Shown in pieces: positions 23,318-34,759 of a stretch of DNA of 64,000 bases. Below the pieces are notes generated by a model. The model worked only from the letters and a program-made list of their open reading frames with translations. It had not been told where the DNA came from and made no database searches. The stretch lies in assembly GCA_018466975.1 (NCBI GenBank), contig CM031552.1, positions 620,001 through 684,000 on the forward strand, given 5' to 3'. This DNA comes from Sparassis latifolia. Its lineage: Eukaryota; Basidiomycota; Agaricomycetes; Polyporales; Sparassidaceae. The stretch's first letter is position 1. Each line of letters starts with the position of its first letter. The position numbers and the translations under genes are program-made.

Positions 23318-24661
23318 ATGCTTCGCGGTAATTCTGTAAGGATATTGACGGGTTCGTCCTCCATTCACAATCTGCCGTAGATTTGGACTAATAGTGTAAA
23401 TTTTCCTCAGGGAACAGTCACCCCGAGCTCGCCCATGCGGTGGCCGAGCGGTGAGGCAGCTTCAAGTTTTCCTGCGGCAGCCACGCAGGAGTGTGTGGGC
23501 GGTAATTCACCACTGTGCTACTTAGGCTCAACGTGCCCTTGACACCCTGCAAGGTCAAGAAGTTTTCGAATGGCGAAATTGGCGTCACAATATCGGAATC
23601 TGTCCGCGACGAGGACGTGTTCATCATCCAGTCCGGATGCAGCGATGTCAACGACAACCTGATGGAGCTCCTCATCCTCATCTCTGCCTGCAAGGGGTCG
23701 TCTGCGAGACGCATCACCGCGGTTATCCCGTGCTTTCCGTATGCGAGGATGGACAAGAAGGACAAGTCTCGTGCACCCATCACCGCGAAGCTCGTTGCGA
23801 ACATGCTGGCGGTTGCAGGATGCGACCATGTCATCACAATGGATCTCCATGCTAGCCAAATTCAGGGTTTTTTTGATTTCCCTGTGGACAATTTGTACTC
23901 CGAACCCCTGATGATTGCATACATCAAGAGGCACATAGAGGATTGGAAAAACGGCATCATCGTGAGTCCAGATGCGGGCGGTGCAAAAAGGTAGAGATCG
24001 CACACCATGTTCCCCTTATACTTGTTTAATCCTATGAAGAGTTACAGCAATTGCAGATAAGCTGGGTGTTGAATTTGCCTTGATTCACCGAGAGCGAACC
24101 GGGAATTCAGCTAAATCGCCTGAAAAAATGGAGGTTCTTGTAGGCGACGTTCGCGGCAAGGTATCACCTTCATCTGACTCCAATGCAGTGCACTCACACT
24201 AGCTAGGTTGCTATACTCGTAGACGATATGATAGACAGCGGGGTTACGCTCATCCTCGCTGCTCGCTCACTTAAGGAGAATGGAGCAGAGAAGGTTTACG
24301 CCCTCATTTCACATGGTGTGTCTCACCTCCAGCGCAGTTTTCTTTCCTGCCCCTGCGTTGAAATTCATTCCTGGTTTGGCTGGATAGGATTGTTGTCCGA
24401 GACCAATATGAACGCGATCCAAGAGCTTCCCATAGAGGAGCTTGTGGTACGCTGGCTGTCTCAAGTTCTTTGGAGCCATATATTCATGCACGACGACAGG
24501 TTACCAACACCATACCGCAGGAACAGCACTCGGTCGGGTGCGCAAAGTTGGTCACCATAGACGTGAGCCCGACGATCGCGGAGAGCATTCGCAGGACTCA
24601 CAACGGAGAGAGCATCAGTCTTCTCTTCGGAGATTGGACAGGCCAAGGCGTAGGGTTTTGA
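23318..24661 (+). CDS. PRS: Ribose-phosphate pyrophosphokinase (PRPP synthetase), 321 aa
   Basis: Makes phosphoribosyl pyrophosphate from ribose-5-phosphate and ATP, the precursor of purines, pyrimidines, histidine, tryptophan and NAD; cytosolic. Exons: 23318-23327, 23411-23450, 23526-23990, 24040-24160, 24207-24315, 24388-24446, 24500-24661, all GT-AG. Motifs: [15 protein letters not shown] at the N-terminus, [22 protein letters not shown] with the flexible region, [14 protein letters not shown], the signature [19 protein letters not shown] (about residues 122-140), [10 protein letters not shown], the PRPP-binding loop [14 protein letters not shown] (213-226). Length is standard. The start exon is only 10 nt and gives MLRGNSHPEL; no other upstream ATG fits better. 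It is convergent with the next gene, 208 bp apart. Confidence 0.96.
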
Positions 24662-24869
24662 GTGGGATGAAATGGCCTGCCGTGGATATGCTATCCTCAG
24701 GACTATATCAGTGGTACGCACTGTGGAAGACGTATTCTTTCGGTTACTTCATAACCGCTCGTACGTGTACAAGAATTCGCCAATCAATCGCACTTTCATG
24801 CAGTGTCCATGGTACAGCCGCTCCTGCCGCTGGTCCTCTCGAGAATATACTATGCGACGGCTTTTCATC

Positions 24870-26728
24870 CTATATCGCAGTGTCCGACTCGTCCTCAACT
24901 TGTATTCGCATCCTCCAGTCAGAGATGTCCTCGTCCGGTTCTTCCGTCGCCCACGCAACATCCTCATCGTCCTCATCATTCCTCTGCAATTCATTCCTTC
25001 TCGCCACCTCGTCTTTATCATCGGTCAATCCGTCGATGTCTACTTCCTGCTCCTCTGCTTTCATCTTGCGCAGCGCGAGCTCGCTCTCTTCTTCCTACAG
25101 ATACAAGAAGAAATACTGAGTAGTTGCTGTGCAAGCTCGAGTGACGGAGCGCACTATGTCAAATTCTTCCTCTCGCTCCTCGTACTCGACGTTCTCGTCT
25201 ACTTCTTCAAATCCCCCAGCGAATGCACCCCACCGCTCAGGTGTCGGGCAGTGCCATATGAGGATGTTGCCTTGGTTCGTCGTAGACGCAATTGCGGGTT
25301 TGTGTGGATGCCACTATCTCTACAAGTGAAAATCAAGGAATACACGGGGAAGGAAGATGATCGTACGTGAAGGTATAGAAGCGGCTCGCGACCACCATCT
25401 AACGCGCTGGCAAATTGGCCCTCGTTAGATATATCCCATATGTATATCTTGTGAGCCGCATTATCGGCAGCACCTGTACGATCAGACGATCGGATAACAA
25501 GGCCGAGAAAAAAATGCGAAATAATCTGAAACGCACCACCTGCTAGCCACTCGCCATTAGGGCTATACGACATGGCGTGCCACGCTGTTTTGTTGATGGG
25601 GTCGTTGAAGCGGTGTGTTGGCTCGAGCTCCTGCTCGATATACTCTCGATCTGCCGTTGGAGGGGCATACGAGGGTACGTTGAACTGTCTGAGAGTGCGG
25701 TCCGACGAGTTCGTGACTAGGCGGCTTCGCAGAACGTCTGATTTAGTTCATGCATCTAGTCCCTCCGTTTCTCACAAACCTACCGTCCACTCTTTGTAAA
25801 GTCAAGACCTCGCATAATTCCTGCACCAGATATCTTGTGACGTGCTACCATCTATTTACGAGGTTGAGAAATGACCACACAGATTGGGGAGCAAGCTCAC
25901 CGATTTGGTGCGTGTATTGAAAACGAGGATTGAGCCCGATGTTGTTCCAATAAATACGTGTTTCCCAGAGGGGTCAAAGCGAGCTACTGTCATTGCGGAT
26001 CTAGAAATAGCGCATTAGGTCTATGTTGTTTGGTAGGAATTGCTGGCGGACCTTTGCTTGCTCATTTGCCCCTCCTCGTCGCTGTCGTCTTGTACTTCAC
26101 ACAACTCGAAGCGGCCTCTGTATTCTCTACGGAGGTCAACAACGTACGCCTCTCCGCTTCCCAATAACACGAGTAGAATTTTACTGGGGAACGAAGTAAG
26201 TTCGAAAATGATACAGTTATGAGACGGGTGTACAGTCATACCTGTTCCGAGGGTGGAACGACGCCGACACAACAGGTGCGTCGAACCGCAGTACTTGGCG
26301 GCGTACAGGCTCGGTGTCCGACGCCAGGTCCCATATAATGACGTTCCAGTCCTTCGACGAGGTCAGCACGTAGCGCGAGTTACGCGACCAGCTGCCACCC
26401 CGCAAAATCACGAATGAGAACACACTTACAAGGCCAGAAGGAACGGGAACGAGCGTCCACGCACTCTACGCTAGTGACACCCTTGACATGACCCTCGAGG
26501 TGCCGGATGGCCGCCTTGGTGTCCAGGTCCCAGATGACTGCTGAGCCGTCTGATCTTCCTGCTGCAACGAACCGCCCAGAAGGGTCAAAACGCGCGAACG
26601 AAGCATAGGCGTCGAGTGACGACTGTACGGCCGTCGGGTATGTAATGTTGAATGGGTCTGCAGAATGTTCGATGTTGAATTCGTGCAAAACATAATGAAA
26701 GAAACGGACTTGACAAGGTTCCATTCAT
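24870..26728 (-). CDS. SWD1: COMPASS subunit Swd1/RbBP5 (WD40), 446 aa
   Basis: Core WD40 subunit of the Set1/COMPASS histone H3 Lys4 methyltransferase in the nucleus. Exons: 26728-26710, 26657-26465, 26391-26242, 26183-26052, 26000-25901, 25851-25784, 25724-25537, 25473-25367, 25313-25155, 25094-24870; 1341 nt in frame. WD-type stretches in order: ASFARFDPSGRFVAAGRSDG...VIWDLDTK, SRNSRYVLTSSKDWNVIIWD, SASFHPRN, GEAYVVDLRREYRGRFE, VARFDPSGKHVFIGTTSGSI, the Swd1-specific KISGAGIMRGLDF, NSSDRTLRQFNVP, AWHAMSYSPNGEWLAGG, HKIYIWDIS, and the hinge WHPHKPAIAS...ILIWHCPTPERWGAFAG. An acidic C-terminal tail (EEESELALRKMKAEEQEVDI onward) is also typical of the family. Length matches fungal Swd1 (about 430-460). 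Confidence 0.94.
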
Positions 26729-26905
26729 CCTGTTGCGTTTCTTTCTATCTCTCAAAGAATTGGATCTGAAATATAGCGAGTGAACAAAATCCTGAGGATC
26801 AAGGAGCGGGCGGTGGGAATATGGTGGCGGAAAGCAAGATCGCAGGAGATCGCAGGCAGACACGATGCGTTCTGCACTTCGCTCGCCACATGCATGCGTT
26901 TAGCT
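26729..26905. promoter_or_regulatory. Bidirectional promoter, SWD1 / TTI2
   Basis: 177 bp separate the divergent start codons of two conserved chromatin/genome-stability genes, so this short stretch must drive both. GATCGCAGGAGATCGCAGG near 26838-26856 is a short direct repeat (GATCGCAGG twice) and a candidate shared site. No TATA box. Confidence 0.7.
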
Positions 26906-28688
26906 ATGGCTGACACCCTCCAACCACTGCTGGATGACCTCACAATCCCGGAGGACTTTACCCGATATGACACTATCTCAGAAACAGATATAATTGTGCG
27001 TCTCGAGAATTGGCGGCGACGGGCCTTTACCGTGCTTTCAGATCTTCGCGACCACCTCGAGGCCCGTCAGGCTCTAACCCTCGATGAGCAGGCGAGGGTA
27101 GTCTCTGCAGTTGCGCCTTTTGAAGATGAAGGCCCGTGGGTCCTTCAGCCTGCAAGAGAACGCGCTCTAGGTGCCGTATACCAGATACACAGGTGTTGGT
27201 CATGCATGCTCTGTCTGACCGCCGTGAGTATAACAGAACTCCTGGAACGATATGCTACACCGAATGTCGAGCTGTTGGAGCGTATTCTCAATCGCCATAT
27301 AAGGCCCCTCTTCCAGTCAAATGCCCATCCCTCGCTGAATCCGTCGACTGGCCGAACGCTACCCCGTCCTGCAGGCGGATCCCTTGCACAACAGGATTAC
27401 TACGAAGGGCAAGTATGGAAGACTAACCCTGGCTTAGTCAACCTGGTTTCGTGGTGCGTGAAGCACACCGAGGTAAGTTTATGTCGATGTATTGACCGAT
27501 ATTTTCGGCTCAATGCTCTCACCCAGAGCGAGGTATACGAAAGATTGTGGCATCTCACCATTCCGCCTGTAATGACTCTCCTGGATGATTACGAAACCCG
27601 GTACAAACTACGTGGAATCGAAATTGTAGCGGAGATGTTGAAGAAGGTGCCTAAAGGTCTTCTGTACCGCACGGGTGTGGACGCGCTACTCTTCTCTGTG
27701 TGTCATTTTCGTTCTCGAGCAGTCGATTGTCGCACGTCTCATTCATTTGCGCGTCGATTGCGTGCGTTTGCCTTCCCCACAGTCCCTCAAGACGTGCCTG
27801 ACATTTCTACAAAATCCTGAGACACCAGACCTCATCCGCTCTGCTGTACGCACCGCGCTGCAGCTCGTCTTGCTTACCACTTCGCCCGACACCATGCAGC
27901 GATTCAACCAGCTTTGTGAGATCTTGGGGAATGGTATTATCGGAAGCGTGTGGATGTACGCGACGCTCAACCCTGACGCGCTCGAAGCATCCCTCGAAGT
28001 CCTCCCGGAAGTTGTACGCACGCTGGACATCGGTACAGTACGCTACCTCACGGTAAGCACCCTTACTCTCCTTCGTTGACCTCCGAAGTTCATCCCCGTA
28101 TCTGTGTGATCACCTTCTCGGATGTACACTTACGGATCTATGTATGGATCTGTGGCGTGGGCAGGCAATCATTCCGCAACTCGTCTTCCCTCTTCTGCCC
28201 GTACCGGAGAATAGCCAGTCCACACGCTTTAAATTGCTCTCCGTTGCTGCCCTTGCTGTTGTCATCAGCGTGTGCGCCCCCCGCATGCCCCAGTGGAAGG
28301 ACAACATTTTGGAAGGCATACTCAAGTGCTGGGTTGGTCTCGTCGATTCTGGAGCGGACGATGATAGTGAGTGGAGATGCGGCCGCATGCACCAATGCAC
28401 ATCTAACAGAACCCGATGGATTTTGAATTTCTAAGCAGAAACACGAAAGCTCAAGATTGCGTTGAAAAATGTCTGTGCCCGTCTTGCCGACACGTATCCG
28501 TCAGTTGTGGATGTACGTTACCTTCCTATGGCACTGCAGGTATTGCATGAGTTTGATGTACGCGTCCTCGACAGGTCGAGTATGCACGATTGCTACGAGT
28601 AGACTCACAGATGTTCGAGCCGCTCGTGGGGCCCTTGCATGACGCGAGTCTGTTCTTCTCCACAACGGCAATCCGTTCAATAAGCTGA
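26906..28688 (+). CDS. TTI2: Tti2-like TTT-complex subunit, 443 aa
   Basis: Tel2-Tti1-Tti2 co-chaperone with Hsp90 stabilises PIKK kinases (TOR, ATM/ATR-type). Exons: 26906-27170, 27237-27472, 27527-27697, 27783-28052, 28165-28366, 28439-28512, 28575-28688; 1332 nt in frame. The protein is entirely helical-looking with Tti2 hallmarks: NPGLVNLVSWCVKHTE, LWHLTIPPVMTLLDDYET, KLRGIEIVAEMLKKVP, LLYRTGVDALLF then SLKTCLTFLQNPETPDLIRS, IIPQLVFPLLPVPENSQS, MPQWKDNILEGILKCWVGL. Length fits fungal Tti2. The start ATG gives MADTLQPLLDD; an in-frame upstream ATG at 26780 would place the start inside the shared promoter, so I prefer 26906. Confidence 0.87.
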
Positions 28689-28728
28689 CTCGGAGCTTCT
28701 CCTGCCCAGGACGGGCGTAGCGTAGATC

Positions 28729-29612
28729 CTACGTATATCTTACAGCCGTGAAGCCGACCAAGTAATCTGAACTCGTCTTCTCAAGACCTGACGGCAGTTC
28801 CTTTTCTCGGTCAGAGAGGCTCCTAGTAGCTGGCCTGGCTTTTCGGAACCACATATCACGAGAGGGGTCTATCCGTGCCTTCCTTCTTCTCGATGGGAAT
28901 GGCGGGAACTTCATGAAGTGTACCGCACGGGGTAATTCCGTCCAGGATGCAGGAAACAGTATGCACCACCGTGGGTAGATACGTAGTCGCGATGTTCATC
29001 AGGTTGCTCGGCACTTTTAGATGTGCAGAATAGGGATGTTGGTTGTAAGGCCCGTCTCCGCCGAGCGTGTATGAATACGTAGCTGTGACTTTCTTGAAGT
29101 CTATCATGATAACTTGCAATACGTACCGACCGTGACAAAGAAGGCACTCGCTGCTGGTGGATACCAAGTACTGGTCCAGTATGTAAGTGCTGCGGTCACC
29201 AGCTTAACAGCCAGATCCGCTGGACGGTTGATGGACGTGAGGATGCCAAAAGTGTGCTGCCCAGCGTCCATGGCCGAGAGCTCGAAAACTTCGGAGTAAG
29301 CCTAGTGGCAAGCCTTCATTCCGAATCGGAACGCGGCGTCATGGCTTGGAATGAATGGAAAATATGTCCCACTCCGCGAGTAGAGTGAGCTGCCGTCCCG
29401 ATAGGTAAGAATTGAGCAGACACCACACACCAGAAAGTATGTATTTCTGATCTGGAGAGTAGGCGCTCGGCGGGAGCCGGGAGGAGTGGCCCAAAATGGA
29501 AAAGGCACTCCGGACCGGAAAGAGCCGTGCTGGGTATGATTGCAGCTGCATTAACAGATCTCGGCGCCGGACAGCACTGGACAAAGCTGCCATGCTTATG
29601 GTTCCGTCCCTT
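28729..29612 (-). CDS. Possible gene, unrecognised
   Basis: Several frames on the minus strand read as protein-like: MAALSSAVRRRDLLMQLQSY at about 29593-29534, VFELSAMDAGQHTFGIL and NRPADLAVKLVTAALTYW around 29290-29190, and DFKKVTATYSYTLGGDGP to KKEGTDRPLS at about 29105-28860. I could not join them into one model with credible splice sites, and no family was recognised. It may be a real but poorly conserved gene, a decayed one, or chance. It lies tail to tail with TTI2. Confidence 0.3.
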
Positions 29613-29651
29613 TATCCTCCACCACAACCTACGTGATACCCCCTCCCACCC

Positions 29652-30388
29652 ATGAGTATCTCCGTCGAGGACCTCGTCGCATCGTTCTCCTCAAACCACA
29701 TCGGCCAGGAGGCCCTCGACCTTGCTGCCTTACAGGTACGCATCACCGCTAACTTGTGCACCCTCTTAGCTGACAAAGAGGTTAGGCTCAACTGACAGAG
29801 ACCTTAATAGCGCAGTCCCCTTCGACTCAGGCTATCCCGCATCGTGGTTATGTTCAGCCAGCTAACACACCGACGCGGACACCATCTTCCAGCATGTGCT
29901 GGGATCCGCGTGAGTTTGGCAGGGGCAGGAGTTCTAGCGTGGCGAGCATTGGCCAGCAGCTAGCGAACGAGCGAAAACGGGATTTCGAGGAGACAGAGGA
30001 GGATGAGCATATGGTTGAAGACATGCTCTTCTCAACACCTCCGCCGACGAGCGCCTCCCCACATCACGCGCTTTGCCACTCCTTCTCACACGCCCCGTCG
30101 TCTGCGCCACCCACCCGCTCACAGGTGGCACCTGTCACATCCTCGTACGACTGCGCACAATACGACTTGCCGTCGCCAAATACCTCGCTCTTCGCGACTA
30201 CCGACCCGTTCCTTATGGCGCAGCTTCAGGCTGCACAAAACCCCACACCGTCTCCGTTCGCGCAGTCGGGTCGTCCCTCCCCGCACTCGCCATTCCTCGC
30301 GCACCAACTGCAGTCTGTGTACTCACACCGTTCCATGCAGGCTGAGGCGGACGTGCACAATCTGTTTGCTGCAGCAGCGGCGTTCTAA
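29652..30388 (+). CDS. Small Ser/Pro-rich protein, 228 aa, function unknown
   Basis: Two exons, 29652-29735 and 29786-30388, joined by a 50 bp GT-AG intron in phase 0. The N-terminus MSISVEDLVASFSSNHIGQE runs into EALDLAALQAQLTETL, a conserved-looking amphipathic helix. The rest is Ser/Thr/Pro/Gln-rich with an acidic patch (EETEEDEHMVEDML) and a hydrophobic end (VHNLFAAAAAF). It looks like a low-complexity basidiomycete protein of the kind conserved only at the N-terminus. No enzymatic or binding function can be assigned. Confidence 0.68.
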
Positions 30389-31731
30389 TTCGTGGGTCGC
30401 CCGCATCGCTTCTCATACAGATGTTATAATCTCGGACTTTTAAGATCCCCACGCTCCACTTCGGCTAGACGCTACCTATCCTCATCGCTGCGCGAGGTCT
30501 GTTGAGACTCTCTTATGTTGCGCTGCACTTGCGATGTGCAACGGCCATCGGACTACTCCCCTGATGCTCAGTTCAAGTGACAGTCACAAGTACTGTTCAC
30601 ATGCGCAGCATTCGCCTGCGCAGGTACGTACAGCACATCGTGTTCTTTTCATCCAGACCGGTCTTACATTATTTGGCGTCAACGAACTTCTGATCTGGAC
30701 ATCCCCTCGCGTGTTTGCATCCATACAACCCCACTCCACTTTACCTATATGTGCGCATTGCATCGGCATTAGATGTCGCTTGACAGATCTTCTCCTTGGG
30801 TAGTTGTTCTGCGTGATACAGTATTTGTTATAACTTAACTTCTGCGAATATGGTAGATTATAATGTGTATTCCATCTGCTGTCGTTGCTCTTCGGCTTGT
30901 TTGTTCTGGGGGGTTGCCCGCCTTGTTCGTGCACTGCATCTGGCGTTTCATGTGCCGTTCCTGGCAGTTCTAGTAGCAAATCTCAATTCAGATGTGTGCA
31001 GATCAGGCCTGCATCCCGGGCGCGCTTGCAGTTCGCATGCTCGGACTTTGCGAGCACGTTTGAACGGCGTGCGGGGATCTTCTCATGAGTCTCAGGCCAG
31101 TGAGCGATCGCGTGGCCATCGTTGTTCCCTTTCCGGCAGCGGCAGTCTTCTGGCTATAGGCTCGAGGGCGAGCTAGCCTAGCCGAGATGAATGTCCCGCG
31201 ATGATGGGTAATGTGCGGGAGGTATATTTGGTATCTGAGTACGATGGACGGCTATGCCAGTGGGATGCGATTGTATGGGTAGAAGAGAATGAGAAGCGCA
31301 TGTTTTCAATGTATAGGACATCGCCGAGATTAATTTGATGACTACGGTCCACCATATTCAAGTTCGGTCCTCAGATCCTGTGTATACGCGACGGCGGATG
31401 AAATACCAGGCAGGGGCGAGCGAACTTGAACATGCCCGTGGAGAGACAGACCTCAGTCATGCGCAGGAAAGGGAGCACTCACCTTACACTCACCTCTGGG
31501 CAAGAAATTGGAATTTGTACTGTCGCATATGACGGCTTGTAGGTCTATGAAAAACTGAATTTGCATGTCTGCCATCTCACCGACGCAACCCAAGACAGCT
31601 TAAAGTGCATGCATGTGGCCCAGCAGTGCGTCCGATTGATAAAAGCGAATACGTAACAATTCGGCAGATGATTCACAAATGTTCACAAGCATAAATACAT
31701 ACTAAGTCCGGTCATCGCCCAAGTTCACAAG
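30389..31731. other. Intergenic; nothing recognised
   Basis: 1.3 kb between two 3' ends. The plus frame at 30850-31176 (108 codons) is Ser/Arg/Cys-rich, has no homologue I can name and no clear gene context. No repeats or RNA genes were seen. Confidence 0.4.
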
Positions 31732-34107
31732 TTAACAACAGGTTACGGCCCGAGTCCGCAGCCACCGGAGCACCTGGGACACAGAACCTCTGCGCAGGGA
31801 CCGTGACATCCACACCAAGCACAGCGCGAACACCAGCGTCCTCGCCCATCTCTTTATTCTCGTGAGCTGCCTGCACCTCTCCCAGCGCTCAGCACCTACA
31901 GCAATGTAGTCTTCCCATATTGGATTGCGGAGGAGCCACCAGTACTCCGTGACGGAGCCCGGGAAGAGAGTGAAGTTCTTGCCCGTACCGCCTGTCCGGA
32001 ACCAAGATTCGCATCCGACGAAATCATTGTTGCCCAGTTTCTTCTGAATTCGCTCGTTGTATGCGTCGGTGACATCGGATTTCACCTCGAACGAGGACAC
32101 CAGGCCATCTAGGACGGGACCAATGAACTTCATCGAGTAATTTACCTGAGAAGGACGGGTTTTCAATTCGCAAGTTCGTCGAGTTCGTGACTCAGAGGGC
32201 TTACGGCGGTCTCAGCGGTGGAAAGTTCTGAACCTGCGGTCACTGTGTTCGGACCTGTAACGTATTTTAACCGAAAGGCTCATCTAAGAACAACAGCAGA
32301 CTCACCTCCAACCAGGAAGAGGTTGGGAAAGCTCGGGATGGTGATACCGCGATAGGCAGTGGGGCCGCCATGGGAGGTATAATATTCCTGGATCGTTCCT
32401 TGAGTGCCAGTGATGGTGACTGGGTGTCCATCCTGGCAATGGCCGGAGACGCATGAGGCATAGAGTCAGCAGTGAGAGCACTACGCGCGTACCGCAACAT
32501 AACCAGTGGCAAAAATGACGACGTCGAAAGGTAAACTCTCCCCTGGGATGTAGAGGGATATGGATGGCTTCCTTGAAGTGCATAAGCTGCGTACCAGTTT
32601 TGGTGAGGATCCCCTGAGAAGTGATCTCGGAGATTCCATCCCAGTTCAGATTGAAGTTAGGAAGATGCAAACAGGACAAGTATCCAGAGTCCATCACTGC
32701 GCGCCTGCACGAGGCAGCTGTTGTCTCAGGACAGTCAGCGTGCAAGCTATTTGGAGATACGAGGAACAAACGATATATGGGTATTAACTTGTTATGGTAT
32801 TCGCCCGGGGCTTCTCGTCTGATCAGCTGTGTGAACTCCTAGACAGATATTCAGCTCGTGGTTTCGTCAAGTACCCATCCGCGACACTCGCCTCTTCAAT
32901 AGGTTTACTAGACTTCCAAAACACAGTTTTCTTGACAGCAGGTAATATATCCAACTGTACGCAAAGAAATTAATACAATCCTATGCGCATAGCAATATTC
33001 GTACCGTCCAGATGAGCCAGCCGCGATGCAAGGGCAAGGCGAAGGGCACATGCGCGAAAATCCATTTGTGAAGAGGAGACCATTCCCAGCGATCCTGCAG
33101 ACCATGTCGCGAATATGGGCACAGAATGTAATCAACACATACTGGCTTACACGATGAACGAACCATTGCGGTGTACGACAGAAATTCGTTACGTGTACGG
33201 TTGGATCGGCCACAAGGTGGGGTATGAACTGCGCCCTGTACCGAAGGGTGAGAACCACGGAATGCTATGAAAAAAGTGTACGATGACTGACGCTGACGCT
33301 GCGTTTCCGATAACTGCGACACGCTTGTGTTGGAAATCGACCGAGGGATTCCAACGCGCCGAGTGGAACAAGTCTCCTTTGAAAGTTTCTCTACCGTTGA
33401 TATCCGCAGGAAAAGATGGGTCCATCAGAATGCCGACCGCAGATATGATAATTTCTGCAGATGTCCACGACCTGTCGCCAGATATTACATTCTCGACCTC
33501 GAGATTGTACTGCTGCTGTGCAGCATCCCATGCAGCAGATATGACGTTCGTGTTGAAGATAGTGTTGCGATACAAGGAGTATTTCTCGGCGAAATGTTTC
33601 CAATAGGTCTGTAGTTCTGGTTGCGGAGCATGGGTTACGCTCCAATTGGGGTTTGGCTCGGTCGAATGACAGTACCAGTGCGAAGGCGTATCACAGTTGC
33701 AGCCCTGTTTTGTTTCAAAGGAGGTTGAGAGAGAAAACCAGAGCCGGGACTGACTGGATATGTATTATCCTGCCGTGCGACGTTGAGACTGAATGATCGA
33801 GTATGTGAATCGTACGTTATACATACCCGCCATGTCCCTCCTACGTCAGATGCTCTCTCGTATATCTGAAATTTGAGTGAGTAAATATGACCTGGCACAC
33901 TGACTAAAAATTCACCTACAGTGAAGTTTTCGAACCGCAGCTGTCTTAGAGCAAATCCAGCAGACAACCCTCCTAATCTGGGATGTCACGCTTTCAGGAC
34001 AAAAACACAAAGCACTAGTTCTAAGTTGCTCACCCAGAACCTATAATGACAACTCTGGGACCAGGGCTTTGTCTCTGGGATAACATATCGGAAAACATCA
34101 ACTTCAT
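31732..34107 (-). CDS. Flavin monooxygenase, Baeyer-Villiger type, about 550 aa
   Basis: FAD- and NADPH-dependent oxygenase inserting one oxygen into a small molecule. Exons: 34107-34034, 33977-33920, 33865-33827, 33704-33292, 33235-33151, 33094-33005, 32954-32892, 32838-32772, 32717-32595, 32542-32493, 32432-32306, 32254-32205, 32145-31732. Motifs: FAD site VVIIGSGLGGLSAG (about 19-32), YERASDVGGTWR, the BVMO fingerprint FKGDLFHSARWN (about 161-172; Asn where the family has Pro or Asp), a second nucleotide site VIGNAASAAQ (Ala in place of the usual second and third Gly), VTNFCRTPQWF, LPFDVVIFATGY, and FPNLFLVGGPNT. Near the C-terminus RTLVFALCLVWMSRSLRR is a short hydrophobic segment, possibly membrane-associated. 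The intron 32839-32891 appears to be GC-AG. It is divergent from a DUF3445 gene, a possible functional pair. Substrate not inferable. Confidence 0.9.
32839..32891 (-). other. GC-AG intron in the flavin monooxygenase
   Basis: The exon ends GAAGAG and the next base run is GCGAGT, matching the GC-donor consensus AG/GCAAGT; the acceptor is CTGTCTAG, 53 bp later. This keeps frame between FWKSSKPIEE and EFTQLIRREAPGEYH. An alternative GT donor 6 bp inside (GTCGCG) also keeps frame but is a weak site. Confidence 0.65.
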
Positions 34108-34759
34108 GGATCGATTTCTAGGAAAGAGTATGGGAAGACGCTGCAATTAGAGTGGAAAGCATTTCCACATTTATGGCAGGATGTTCAGCCGAGGTATTTG
34201 CTTCGCGAAGATAAGCACATGATGACCGTGGCATCTGTACCATTGGTTCGAGTTCGACATAAACGCCTCAGATAACGTCGGAAGGCGCGTCAAACGCGTC
34301 TCCCAAATTCGGATAAAATTCACGTGCGACTAAAAAATTGCTCAATTTCGGAAAATAACTTCAAATAATTTCGTGTGCATCGACAGTGGTGCTATCTACC
34401 TTTTTCGATTTTATTTTTATTTTTATTTTTTCACCCCATCTATCGCTATCGAGCCCCCAGAAATCTTTTGCTCAATATTGTCTCGATCTGTCCGTCATCT
34501 GAGATCCGAACCCAGCTAATACTCCGGAAATGAACACCACAGGACACCGGTGTACAGTAGAGCGAGCATCCCGGATTTCCGTCAAATTCAATCCTCTCGG
34601 GTATGTTGTAGTCCCGAGGGTCTGCGATTTTGACATCGCTGGAGTCATTCTGGAAGAATATCCACACGATGATAGCGTTATCAGCTCCCAGCTTTCTTAT
34701 ACGTTGGCTTCCTGGCGTTTCGACGGCTGTTCGCCCTTGTCTCCACCATCGTTCTCGCC
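34108..34759. promoter_or_regulatory. Divergent promoter region, monooxygenase / DUF3445
   Basis: 652 bp between two divergent start codons. A T-rich tract with repeated ATTTTT units lies at about 34403-34431. Frames here are short. It must contain the 5' flanks of both genes; no specific factor site was recognised. Confidence 0.5.

Noticed and set aside
30850..31176. Plus-strand 108-codon ORF as a gene
   Set aside because: No domain, no splice continuation, Ser/Arg/Cys-rich composition typical of a chance frame.
33292..33298. Earlier donor (first GTCAGC) for monooxygenase exon 4
   Set aside because: It also keeps frame but drops two residues from the nucleotide-binding motif; the donor GTCAGT 6 bp later restores the family spacing GNxxSxxQ.
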